Shown in pieces: positions 16,954-25,032 of a stretch of 64,000 nucleotides of DNA (position 1 is its first letter; every line of letters starts with the position of its first letter). The stretch is taken from the NCBI RefSeq assembly GCF_001279585.1, contig NZ_LGEC01000092.1:193937-257936 (forward strand), written 5' to 3'. Source of the stretch: Nocardiopsis sp. NRRL B-16309 (GTDB lineage: Bacteria; Actinomycetota; Actinomycetes; Streptosporangiales; Streptosporangiaceae). A program made the position numbers and the translations under genes. The notes beneath the pieces were generated by a model, which was not told the DNA's origin, searched no databases, and saw nothing but the letters and a program-made list of their open reading frames with translations.

Positions 16954-18673
16954 CCCCGGCGTCGAGCAGGACCAGGAGCGCACCGAACCCGGGGTGTGCG
17001 GGTGGACTCACCGCGGCCACTCGTGCGAGGAGGTCGGCGACCACTTCTGTGTGCCGCGCGCCGACCACGCCGAAGGGTTCTTCGCGAACATCCTCGTGCA
17101 CACGAAGGGCCGGTACGCGCGCAAGCCGTTCGTCCTCACCCCGTGGCAGCGCGACGACATCGTTCGGTCGCTGTTCGGCGAGGTGGTGTGGTCCGACGAG
17201 ATCGATGAGTACGTGCGCCGGTACCGGATCGCGTGGATCGAGCTGGGCCGGAAGAACGGCAAGTCGGAGATCCTGGCGGGGATCATGCTGTACCTGCTCG
17301 TTGCTGACGGGGAGGAGTCCGCGGAGCTGTACGGTGCGGCCCGTGACCGCGATCAGGCGGCTCTGGTGTTCGACGTCGCCGCGCAGATGGTCAGGCTCAG
17401 CCCGAAGCTGTCGCGGCGTGTGCAGGTCAAGGACGCCAACAAGCGGCTCGTCTACAAGAAGACCAACAGCTACTACCAGGTGATCGCCGCTGACGCTCAG
17501 GGTGCCCTCGGCTCCAACCCTCACGGTGTGGCAGCCGACGAGATCCTGGCGTGGCGCAACCGGTCCATGTGGGACGCGCTCCGCACCGGCATGGGCTCGG
17601 GCGCGCGCAAGCAGCCGCTCATGGCCGCGGCCACCACCGCAGGCGACAACCCCAACTCGTTCGCGGCGAACATGCACAACGAGATGGTGCGCGTCCAGGA
17701 CGACCCGGCCCGTGCCCCGCACATCTTCACGTTCATCCGCAACGCCCCGGCCGACGCGGACCCGTGGGACGAGAAGCACTGGTTCCACGCCAACCCTGCC
17801 CTGGGCGACTTCCTCAGCTTGAAGTCCATGCGCGAGGAAGCGCTGGAAGCCCGCAACGACCCGACCGCCGAGCAGGCGTTCAAGCAGTTCCGCCTCAACA
17901 TGTGGGTGCGGGCCGCCACGCGGTGGATGCCCATGCCCCTGTATGTGGCGTCGGCGGGGGAGCTTTGGTCCAGCCCCGAGGACGGGCGGGCTGTGCTGCT
18001 CGGCCGCACTGCCTATGGCGGCCTCGACCTCAGCGCGAAGTTCGACCTGACCGCCTGGTGTCTGCTGTTCGAGCCCGAAGAGGCCGGCGGGCCGGTGGAC
18101 GTCATGTGGCGGTTCTGGGCCACTGAGGAATCGTTGGTGCGGTTGGACAAGGCCAATGACAACCTGCCTTCCCAGTGGGCGGCTGGCGGGTGGCTGTCCG
18201 TGCACGACGGCGGCCTGCTCGACTACGAACGCATCTACGACGACATCGGGGAAGACGGCAACGACTTCGCCATCCGTGCGGTGCATGCCGACGAGTTCAG
18301 CATGTGGCCGGTGCTCAACAAGGTCGGCGACCTCACCGGGCTCGACCCGGAGGAGGGCGAGATCACCGCGTACAAGAACACCTACGACCGCATGACCCCA
18401 GGGTTGAACGAGGTCATGGCGCTCGTGAAAACGGCACGGTTCGCCACCCACGGCAACCCGGTCGCGGCGTGGTGCTTCGACGCCGTCGAGGTCCGCCACG
18501 CCTCCTATAACGTCGACCTGATCCGCCCGAATAAACCCGACCGGGGCCGTGCCGGGTACCGCATCGACGGTGTCCCCACGGCAGCGATGGCCGCGAACGC
18601 GATGGTTCTCAACGCCGACACCGACACCGGCGTGGTGTCCGCCTACGAAAACCGCGGCCTCACCATCGCATGA
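16937..18673 (+). CDS. Phage terminase large subunit
   Basis: A 578-aa ATPase and nuclease that packages phage DNA. The ATPase P-loop is GRKNGKS at residues 104-110, with AADEILAWRN as the Walker B region. The C-terminal nuclease starts near GLDLSAKFDLTAW (about residue 357), with a further acidic site in HADEFSMWP. Length and order match actinophage Terminase_1 proteins, and the frame is intact. The GTG start lies inside the TerS gene. The last 14 bases overlap the end of the minus-strand cargo gene. Confidence 0.93.
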   Translation: MTTTSDPGVEQDQERTEPGVCGWTHRGHSCEEVGDHFCVPRADHAEGFFANILVHTKGRYARKPFVLTPWQRDDIVRSLFGEVVWSDEIDEYVRRYRIAWIELGRKNGKSEILAGIMLYLLVADGEESAELYGAARDRDQAALVFDVAAQMVRLSPKLSRRVQVKDANKRLVYKKTNSYYQVIAADAQGALGSNPHGVAADEILAWRNRSMWDALRTGMGSGARKQPLMAAATTAGDNPNSFAANMHNEMVRVQDDPARAPHIFTFIRNAPADADPWDEKHWFHANPALGDFLSLKSMREEALEARNDPTAEQAFKQFRLNMWVRAATRWMPMPLYVASAGELWSSPEDGRAVLLGRTAYGGLDLSAKFDLTAWCLLFEPEEAGGPVDVMWRFWATEESLVRLDKANDNLPSQWAAGGWLSVHDGGLLDYERIYDDIGEDGNDFAIRAVHADEFSMWPVLNKVGDLTGLDPEEGEITAYKNTYDRMTPGLNEVMALVKTARFATHGNPVAAWCFDAVEVRHASYNVDLIRPNKPDRGRAGYRIDGVPTAAMAANAMVLNADTDTGVVSAYENRGLTIA

Positions 18674-19298
18674 TGTTCCATGTTCGTCCAAATCTCTTTC
18701 CTTCTACCTTGACTCGGCTGCTCGGGAGAGTGACGAGAACTGATTCTTCAAGGTCTGTGTCCACCAATGAGTTCACAATAGATATCTTTGGTCGGCCTGA
18801 GGTAAGAATATTGAACGTCAATGATGCTCCAACTTGAAGAAGTATCGGTCCAACGGTCATTTCGGCGGTTCCCGGTTTGATCTTTCCGGTGCCTGCCTCG
18901 CCAGCGATAGTCATGCTGGCTTTAATTTCCTCCGTGTTGTCTCTCTGTCCGTCCATTACAACATCACGTGCGTAGTCCACTTTGTCAAAAACAAACCTGA
19001 GGGGCTTTCCACTGTCGAAGTGGGAGCTGGTGATATCGCGTGGGCCAACGTTGGATAGCTGTAAAGTGACAATGTGGGGTTCGTGGATGGTCCTCCCGTT
19101 TACTCTTACTTCGATGTTTCCTCCGCTTGGTGTTCGGATTTCCTCTACGGAAATAAGGGGGGTCAAAGAATATTGGAAGGCTAGTTTGTTTCTCCTGGTG
19201 CCCCAGTGGCGTGCTGCAAAAACGGATACCGGGATGGCCACGGTTGCCGCCGCTGCACTAACGCACGCAAGCCAGTTCTGAACGATCCACTCACCCAT
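18660..19298 (-). CDS. Minus-strand cargo protein, one membrane helix plus beta-rich domain
   Basis: A 212-aa protein. An N-terminal signal-anchor (WLACVSAAAATVAIPVSVFA) is followed by a beta-rich domain with LISVEEIRTPSGGNIEVRVN and PHIVTLQLSNVGPRDITSSH. The latter pattern recurs in small actinobacterial proteins of unknown role with an N-terminal helix. It is inserted between TerL and the next head gene, opposes them, is AT-richer, and its stop codon lies within the end of TerL. The start at 19298 is preferred because the longer frame reads through GC-rich phage leader. Function unknown. Confidence 0.65.
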   Translation of the reverse strand: MGEWIVQNWLACVSAAAATVAIPVSVFAARHWGTRRNKLAFQYSLTPLISVEEIRTPSGGNIEVRVNGRTIHEPHIVTLQLSNVGPRDITSSHFDSGKPLRFVFDKVDYARDVVMDGQRDNTEEIKASMTIAGEAGTGKIKPGTAEMTVGPILLQVGASLTFNILTSGRPKISIVNSLVDTDLEESVLVTLPSSRVKVEGKRFGRTWNIMRW

Positions 19299-19363
19299 GT
19301 CCCGATTCTGGCGCATCGCTGCCGTGGGCGCACCCCCTTCAACCGAGAAAGGAGGTGGCCCGC

Positions 19364-19579
19364 GTGTTCGCATGGCTTCGCCTGCTCCTCCGCCGTGAGG
19401 TCGTCATCAACCTGCACGACGGCACCGGCTTCCGAGGGGTCCTCTACCGCAAGGCCGGGCACCTCGTGGAACTCCGCAACGCCGAACGCCTCGAACCCGG
19501 CCGTAACCCGGTCGGCTGCGACGGCGCGGTCATCATCGAACGCCGCGAGATCCAGTTCTGGCAGGTGATCCGCCCGTGA
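19364..19579 (+). CDS. Small phage protein upstream of portal
   Basis: A 71-aa basic protein (VFAWLRLLLRREVVINLHDG onward) with a small beta-barrel-like pattern (GTGFRGVLYRKAGHLVELRN). The GTG start follows a full AAAGGAGGT site. Its stop overlaps the portal GTG by four bases (GTGA), so the two are coupled. Comparable small proteins precede portal in many actinophages; the role is not known. Confidence 0.65.
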   Translation: MFAWLRLLLRREVVINLHDGTGFRGVLYRKAGHLVELRNAERLEPGRNPVGCDGAVIIERREIQFWQVIRP

Positions 19580-21567
19580 GCCTCATCGTGTCCGGCGGCC
19601 AGCTCGAACACATCCGCGACCACGGCGGGTACACGCTCCCCCCGGCGATGCAGCTCGGCAACACCTGGGTGGAGTACGGGCACATCTTCGACGCCCAACC
19701 GCAGGTGCAGACCGTCATCACGTTCCTGGCCCGCAATATCGCGTCCCTGACGTTGCATGCCTACGAGCGCCGGTCCGACACCGACCGGGGGCGTCTCACC
19801 GATCACCCACTCCCGCGCCTGCTACGCACCCCGCTGCCCGGCCGGAAGCTCACCCGCTACCAGCTCCTCTTCCGGATCGTCGCGGACCGAGCCATCTACG
19901 ACGACGCTTTCATCGCCAAGATCCGCGACACCAACGGGAAGGTCATCGGTCTGCTGCCGGTACCCCGCCCATGGGTCACCGCCGACCAGGGGTCATGGAT
20001 CGAACCCGGCGGGTACTGGGTGGCCGGGTCCGTGTGGGTGCCCGCTGAGGACATGATCCACCTGCACGGGTACGCCGTCGAGTCCCTGTGGCACGGCACC
20101 TCACCCATGGCCGCGTTGAAGGGCATCCTCCAAGAGGAGTACGAAGCCAACAAGCACCGGCAGCAGATGTGGCGCAACGGCGCCCGCATCTCGGGTGTCA
20201 TCGAACGCCCCGCCCCGAAGAACCCCCGCGACGGCTGGTCAGACACCGCCCGCGAGCGGTTCAAGCGGGAGTTCCGCGACCTGTACGGCGGCGACGGGGC
20301 CGACGCCGGCGGGGTGCCGATCCTCGAGGACGGCATGAAGTACGTCCCGGCCGGGTTGGACCCCAAGTCGGCGCAGTACATCGAGGCCCGGAAGTTGACC
20401 AGGGAAGAGGTCGCGGCGGCCTACCACATCCCGCCGCCGCTGGTCGGCATCCTCGACCACGCCACGTTCTCCAACATCCGCGAGCAGCACAAACAGCTGT
20501 ACCAGGACACGTTGGGCCCGTGGCTGGTCGACATTGACGAGTCCTTCGAGATCCAGCTCGTGCCCGAACTCGCGGACCCCGACCTGGTGTACCTCGAGTT
20601 CGACATCCGGGAGAAGATCCAGGGCAGCTTCGAGGAGCGCGCCGCCGCCGGGTCGACCGCTGTGGGCGGCCCGTGGATGACCCGCAACGAACAGCGCGCC
20701 CTGGACAACCTGCCCGCGATCGAGGGCGGCGACGAGCTGATCACCCCGCTCAACGTCACCCAGGGCGGACAGGCTTCCCCCCGCGCTTCGGCTCCGCCCC
20801 CGTACCCGGCCAAGGCCCTCACGAAGACCCGAACGGTGCACCTCAAGGCCGCACCACCGGAGCGGGCCGTGGACCAGGCCGGTAAGGAACTCGCCCGGTT
20901 CTTCGACCGGCAGGGCCGCGCCCTCTCCTCTCTCCTCGGCGCGGCGAAGGCCCGCGGTGCCCTCACCAAGGAGTCCGCGGCCTCGGTGAACTGGGACCGG
21001 TGGGAAGGCGAACTAGCCATGGTCCTGACCCAGGTCAACCTGTCCACCGCCGCATCCTCGGCGCGCGCCGCCCTGGAGGAGATGGGCGAAGACCCCGCCG
21101 ACTACGACCCGGCCGACACCGCCGAGTGGCTGATGGACAACGCGGCCGGCCAGGCGCGCGCGGCCACGGACACCTCCCGGGTCCAGGTCGAGGAAGCGTT
21201 GGACGCCGACGACCCACCGGAGGCGTTGAAGGCCCTGTTCGCGACGTGGGCTGCCTCCCGCGCCGCCGAGCTGGCGTCCCGTCAGGCCCACCACGTGGCC
21301 GGTTACACGTCGGTCGTGGAAGCCCGGAAGGTGTTCGGTGACTCCGCCCGCAAAACCTGGCGGACCACGTCCCGTAACCCCAGGTCAACGCACGCGCGCA
21401 TGAACGGTCAGACCGTGCCGATCGACGGCAAGTTCTCCAACGGTGGCCGGTGGCCGGGCGACTCGATCCTGCCCGCGCGCGAGTCCGCGAAGTGCAAATG
21501 CATGTTGTCGATCACCGGCGTCCCCGAATCAGTAGACGACCCCGGCGCGACGCCGGATGAGGAGTGA
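19576..21567 (+). CDS. HK97-type portal protein fused to a MuF-like domain
   Basis: A 663-aa protein. Residues about 20-400 form the portal, the dodecameric channel at the head vertex: FDAQPQVQTVITFLARNIAS near the start, WHGTSPMAALKGIL, and REEVAAAYHIPPPLVGILDH with FSNIREQHKQLYQDTLGPWL, all typical. After a proline-rich linker (about 400-430) comes a MuF-like minor head domain ending in KTWRTTSRNPRSTHARMNGQ and the cysteine pair CKCML. Portal-MuF fusions occur in actinophages. The frame is intact. It is coupled to the upstream small gene and followed after 3 bases by the protease. Confidence 0.9.
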   Translation: MSLIVSGGQLEHIRDHGGYTLPPAMQLGNTWVEYGHIFDAQPQVQTVITFLARNIASLTLHAYERRSDTDRGRLTDHPLPRLLRTPLPGRKLTRYQLLFRIVADRAIYDDAFIAKIRDTNGKVIGLLPVPRPWVTADQGSWIEPGGYWVAGSVWVPAEDMIHLHGYAVESLWHGTSPMAALKGILQEEYEANKHRQQMWRNGARISGVIERPAPKNPRDGWSDTARERFKREFRDLYGGDGADAGGVPILEDGMKYVPAGLDPKSAQYIEARKLTREEVAAAYHIPPPLVGILDHATFSNIREQHKQLYQDTLGPWLVDIDESFEIQLVPELADPDLVYLEFDIREKIQGSFEERAAAGSTAVGGPWMTRNEQRALDNLPAIEGGDELITPLNVTQGGQASPRASAPPPYPAKALTKTRTVHLKAAPPERAVDQAGKELARFFDRQGRALSSLLGAAKARGALTKESAASVNWDRWEGELAMVLTQVNLSTAASSARAALEEMGEDPADYDPADTAEWLMDNAAGQARAATDTSRVQVEEALDADDPPEALKALFATWAASRAAELASRQAHHVAGYTSVVEARKVFGDSARKTWRTTSRNPRSTHARMNGQTVPIDGKFSNGGRWPGDSILPARESAKCKCMLSITGVPESVDDPGATPDEE

Positions 21568-21570
21568 CCC

Positions 21571-22426
21571 ATGACGATGCGCACGAAGAGTGTGCCCGTC
21601 CAGATCAAGGCCGCGGGGGAGCACGAAGGCACCGACGACGGTGTCGTTGAAGCCATCGTCGCGAGCTACGACAAGGACAGCGTCGGCGACAAGATCGCCC
21701 CCGGCGCGTTCGAGAAGACTCTGGGGGAGTGGGCGGAGTCCAAGGACCCGATCCCGTTCATCTGGTCGCATGACTGGTCGAACCCCGACGCGCACATCGG
21801 TGTGATCGAGGAGGCCAAGGAGACCCCGGAGGGGCTGTGGATCAAGGCCCGCGTGGACCTGGAGGAGCCGTTCGCCGCGAAGGTGTACAGGCTGTTGAAG
21901 GGCCGCAGGGTCAAGCAGTTCTCGTTCGGCTACGAGGTCGGTGAGGGCGCCTACGTCGACCTGAAGAACGACGACGGTTCCCGCACGGGCTACTACGAGC
22001 TGCGGGAGCTGAAGCTGTTCGAGGCGGGTCCGTGCCTGGTCGGCGCGAACCAGGCGACGTCTCTGGAGCCGGTGAAGACCACCCCGGCAAGTCTGTCGGA
22101 GGAGCGGGTCCGCGCGATCGTCGCTGAGGCCCCTGGCCGAGAAGCCCACCGTCCCGGAGCCCGCGGCCACTCCCGCCCCGGAACCCGAGCCCGCCCCGGA
22201 GGTCACCACGGGCCTGGAGTTGGCGGATGAGCTGGTCATCGACACCCGTTCCCGCCGCAAGTCGGTCCGGTTGAACGGGGTCCGCGCCTATCAGCACCTT
22301 GCGGATCCGGGGTCGACGCTGTGGCCGCTTCCGACGGGGGAGAACACGGGGGATGTGACGCCGTTCGGGATGGGGGAGGAGTCCCGGCTGATCCTGCGGT
22401 ACACGCCGCTCGCTGCGACTGTGTGA
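21571..22426 (+). pseudogene. Prohead protease joined to a distal-tail-protein C-terminus
   Basis: Residues 1-185 are an HK97-family prohead protease: VEAIVASYDKDSVGDKIAPG, PFIWSHDWSNPDAHIGVI with the catalytic His, and VKQFSFGYEVGEGAY with the catalytic Ser. The given frame ends at 22230 in Arg/Gly-rich sequence. Removing one C from CCCC at 22130-22133 continues it through a Pro/Glu linker to LVIDTRSRRKSVRLNGVRAY and STLWPLPTGENT, ending at 22426. That last part resembles the end of siphovirus distal tail proteins, not a protease. A deletion of the capsid-to-tape-measure block is the simplest explanation. Confidence 0.65.
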
Positions 22427-22436
22427 GCTCTGGCGT

Positions 22437-23024
22437 TCAAAAAGGTGGGCACATGGAGCAGTCATGATCGAGGGGTGTGCTCACGAATGTCCGCCCTTCA
22501 TTAGTGATTCGTGTGGTTCCTGGCATGCCATGGAAGAACCAATCCACGTGTATTTCCCATTCCACGGCGTGGCCTATAGGAGGGCGGAGGGTGTCCAACT
22601 GAAGGCGAGTTGCTGTCTCGTTCTCTACTTCGATTGGAATGAGTACATTCTCGGTGGGGATGAATTTCTCCTTTCCTGGATCTAGTTGTACCTCGAACAG
22701 CAGATGTGTGTAGCTGTAGAAGTGTGGTGCGCAGCCTTCGGCTGGGTGCTCCGTGTGCCTGGAAATGATCCGAGGTTTGAGCGACTGAATGTAAACAGGA
22801 GTGCCAAGCCTGCTTTTTAGAGAGATATCTACGGAGTTATTAACAAAACCGTATTTTCTTTGGACTTCTATTAAGAATGGATTTCCCTCTTCCCTCTTGG
22901 TGGTGTTGTGGAAGTGTATGCTCTGAATCGTGTGCGCCTGGACGCTTGCGCCTTCGATTGTTCCATTGATGTTATTTGATGTGTCGGGAGTGTGGGGTTC
23001 ATTCAAAGTAGCTTCTCCGCTCAT
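22437..23024 (-). CDS. Minus-strand cargo protein with RHIM-like N-terminal motif
   Basis: A 195-aa soluble protein. Residues 17-39 contain NNINGTIEGASVQAHTI followed by QSIHFH, the N-x-x-x-G-(x)n-VQA pattern of bacterial RHIM-like amyloid signalling motifs. The rest is beta-rich with no membrane helix (VNNSVDISLKSRLGTPVYIQ, then HFYSYTHLLFEVQLDPG). It is AT-rich, opposes the phage genes, and sits between the tail fragments. A TATCCT -10 box (minus strand, 23041-23046) gives a leader of about 10 bases. In NLR-type systems such motifs pair receptors with effectors; here the C-terminal domain is of unknown activity. Confidence 0.65.
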   Translation of the reverse strand: MSGEATLNEPHTPDTSNNINGTIEGASVQAHTIQSIHFHNTTKREEGNPFLIEVQRKYGFVNNSVDISLKSRLGTPVYIQSLKPRIISRHTEHPAEGCAPHFYSYTHLLFEVQLDPGKEKFIPTENVLIPIEVENETATRLQLDTLRPPIGHAVEWEIHVDWFFHGMPGTTRITNEGRTFVSTPLDHDCSMCPPF

Positions 23025-23047
23025 GGATGCCTGAAAGTGAGGATACC

Positions 23048-23496
23048 GTGAATGCGTGGACGATCAGAGTGCGGGACTCGAACCGGCGCATGATCGGCGA
23101 GATCGATGACGAGCAAGAGCTGGAGATCCGCGCCACCTCGCCCACGGGGCCTGGAAGATCTTTGTGGACGCCGACACCGACAGCGCCGCCGCCCTCCTCC
23201 AAGAAGGCAACGGCATCGTCTTCGACATCAACGGCCGCACCGTGTTCTCCGGCCCCACCATCACCTCAGCGGAGCGGTTCACCGACCTGCACGAGCACAC
23301 GTTCTCCCTCGGCGCCGACGCGAACCTGGGGTGGCGGGTGTTGCAGAACGGCACCGTGTTGGAGTTCGGGATGCACGAGCCCCGTGGCCTCACCCAGGAG
23401 ATGGGGTTCTCCGTAGAGCTCGGCAACCTGGACACCTACACCTACGAGCTGACCCCACCGGAGGTCACCCACCTGGTCATCGGCGCTGGCGGGGAC
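23048..23496 (+). pseudogene. Truncated, frameshifted siphovirus tail protein (Gp37-like)
   Basis: From GTG 23048: NAWTIRVRDSNRRMIGEIDD, the opening of siphovirus Gp37-like minor tail proteins. The frame breaks near the GGGG run at 23146-23149; one more G would join it to AWKIFVDADTDSAAALLQEG and FDINGRTVFSGPTI in the next frame. About 150 residues remain, against roughly 350 or more in intact homologues. Phage sequence ends exactly at the att core, after which the reading frame runs into host DNA. In phages this gene normally follows the distal tail gene, as it does here. Confidence 0.65.
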
Positions 23497-23527
23497 CCGC
23501 CAGATCACCGGCCTGCCCGTGCGGTGA
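23497..23527 (+). other. attR core, 31-bp direct repeat
   Basis: Identical over 31 bases to 4383-4413, including the acyl-CoA dehydrogenase stop codon. The prophage tail gene reads directly into it, so a deletion has probably removed the original right arm up to the core. Host sequence resumes at 23528. Confidence 0.8.
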
Positions 23528-23836
23528 GGAAGGGGGCCGTCGCGGCGCCCCATCCGTCCGGTGCGCGGGCATGGAGCGAGTCCGTGCCGCGTACCGGGCG
23601 CAGACCCTGCGGTGACGGAGCGGAGCCGACCCGGTCGGGTCCCGTGCCGCCGTTGTGAACAGGAAGGACGCGGGTCGGCGGGGGCGCCGTGTGTGGGATC
23701 CTGGGGCGACGACTTCTGGTGATCGGGCCGCGTGACGACGTCCGGCCCGGCCGGACGCCGCTCCCGCCCGGGAACAGGGCCGTCGCACGCCGGACGGGAA
23801 CGGTCCCGTCCGACCGATGCCTCAGGAGCACCATCC
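23528..23836. other. Intergenic region originally downstream of the acyl-CoA dehydrogenase
   Basis: About 309 bases of GC-rich sequence with no supported gene. Before phage insertion it would have followed the acyl-CoA dehydrogenase stop codon directly. No convincing terminator hairpin was seen. Confidence 0.5.
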
Positions 23837-24268
23837 GTGAACGGAAGACGCCGCCGCCAGTTCCTGGCCGCCCTCGAACCCATGCTCGAACCCGGGGAGC
23901 GGGTCGAGGTGACGACCATCATCAACCTCAGCACGGTGTCCGTGGGACGCACGGCCGCCTTCGCCGCGGCTTCGACGATCATGAGCGGCGGGATGGCCGT
24001 GATCCCGGTCCCGACCCCGATGTACCTGGCGATGACCGACCGCCGCCTGTCGATCTTCGAGGCCGACCCCATGTTCTCCAAGCCGCGCGGGCACGTCGTG
24101 ACGCTGGCCCGGGCGGGCCTGGTCCGCTCGTCGATCAGGGAACGCGTGATCAACTCGTCCTTCGTCGTCTCCGCGCCGGGTGAGGAGCAGGGCCTGCGGC
24201 TCGTCTTCCCGCTCCTGGGCCGCAAGGAGCGCGACCTCGTGGCCGCCGCCCTGCCCGAGGCCGTCTGA
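23837..24268 (+). CDS. Hypothetical protein, possible PH-like fold
   Basis: A 143-aa protein from GTG 23837, fixed by CAGGAG upstream. It begins with a basic segment (NGRRRRQFLAALEPMLEPGE), then RVEVTTIINLSTVSVGRTAA, a small hydrophobic patch, and MYLAMTDRRLSIFEADPMF, the T-D-x-R-L signature seen in short bacterial PH-like domains that meet membranes. It is the first chromosomal gene after attR. No partner is evident. Confidence 0.65.
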   Translation: MNGRRRRQFLAALEPMLEPGERVEVTTIINLSTVSVGRTAAFAAASTIMSGGMAVIPVPTPMYLAMTDRRLSIFEADPMFSKPRGHVVTLARAGLVRSSIRERVINSSFVVSAPGEEQGLRLVFPLLGRKERDLVAAALPEAV

Positions 24269-24374
24269 CGGCACCGGCCGCCGCGGCCGTGCCTGCCCGA
24301 ACGCCGGGGCGGGCGCGGCCACGGCCCGCCCGCCCGCCCGTCCCGGTGCCCTGCTTCTGCGCCCGGGGCGGGCG

Positions 24375-24974
24375 CTAGGCCGTTCGGGGGGAGAGCAGGC
24401 GCAGGGCCGCGTCGGCGGCCAGGTCCTCGGCCTCGGCGGGGACGCCGCCGCCCTGGAGCAGGTGGCGCCGGACCAGGGCGAGGGGCAGGTCGACCACGGC
24501 CGTCCGGACGCGTTCCAGCGCGGCCTCCGCCGTCTCCTGCGGTTCGCGCAGCTCTCGTGCGAGCCGTGCCAGCAGTGTCCCGACCTCGGCGTTGGCCGTG
24601 CGCAGCAGCTCACGGTCGGCCTCGGGCCAGTGGGCCTCGTCGAAGTCCGCCGGGCGGTGCAGCAGGACCCGTGCGGCGTCCGGGCGGGCACGGCTCCAGG
24701 CCAGGACGTGGCGCGCGGTCGCCTCGGCCGCGGCCGCCGGGGGACCGGCGGTCAGCGTTCGGCGGCACCCGGCCTGGAAGTCGGTGACGGCGTGCGTCCA
24801 CACGGCCGCCAGCAGGGCGGGGCGCCCGCTGAAGCGGTGGTAGAGCGATCCGCTGGGTGCCCCGGTCGCACGGGCCAGCGCGGCCATCGTCACCGCGGGC
24901 GGGCCGCCCTCCGCGGCCAGGCCGATCGCGGCCGTCACCAGGTCCTCGGTCCGAAACCGTGCGGGTCTTCCCAT
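24375..24974 (-). CDS. TetR-family repressor
   Basis: A 199-aa regulator. The HTH is at residues about 11-55 (DLVTAAIGLAAEGGPPAVTM, then ALARATGAPSGSLYHRFSGR). The C-terminal ligand domain has conserved Trp/Arg in HVLAWSRARPDAARVLLHRP. It is divergent from an SRPBCC gene with a perfect dyad between them, so it very likely represses both. The ligand is unknown. Confidence 0.9.
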   Translation of the reverse strand: MGRPARFRTEDLVTAAIGLAAEGGPPAVTMAALARATGAPSGSLYHRFSGRPALLAAVWTHAVTDFQAGCRRTLTAGPPAAAAEATARHVLAWSRARPDAARVLLHRPADFDEAHWPEADRELLRTANAEVGTLLARLARELREPQETAEAALERVRTAVVDLPLALVRRHLLQGGGVPAEAEDLAADAALRLLSPRTA

Positions 24975-24999
24975 GTTCTGGAGACTATGCTCTACTTTG

Positions 25000-25021
25000 T
25001 TTTAGAGAGAAGCCTCTAAAA
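25000..25021. promoter_or_regulatory. Operator dyad between TetR and SRPBCC genes
   Basis: TTTTAGAG-N6-CTCTAAAA, perfect 8-bp arms, lies 26 bases from the TetR start and 12 from the SRPBCC start. It is AT-rich in a GC-rich setting and is the obvious site for the divergent TetR protein. Confidence 0.75.
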
Positions 25022-25032
25022 ATGGAGCAGCC

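Larger units (their letters stand above)
4383..23527 (+). mobile_element. Defective siphovirus prophage integrated in an acyl-CoA dehydrogenase gene
   Basis: A 19.1-kb element bounded by the 31-bp repeat. The retained head module is in the usual order: HNH, TerS, TerL, portal-MuF, prohead protease. Missing are major capsid, connectors, tail tube, tape measure, lysis genes, integrase and a recognisable repressor. The protease frame runs into sequence like the end of a distal tail protein, and the following Gp37-like tail gene is cut at the right repeat. Minus-strand AT-richer genes, an IS630 copy and two exported proteins interrupt the phage modules. It could not excise or make particles alone, but could still supply cargo functions. 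Confidence 0.82.

Noticed and set aside
22130..22133. Programmed frameshift in the protease gene
   Set aside because: The site is a plain C run like seven others that break or truncate genes in this window; an indel or sequence error is simpler.
4383..23527. Integrase or excisionase gene in the prophage
   Set aside because: No tyrosine (R-H-R-Y) or serine recombinase pattern was found in any frame; the only recombinase is the IS630 transposase.
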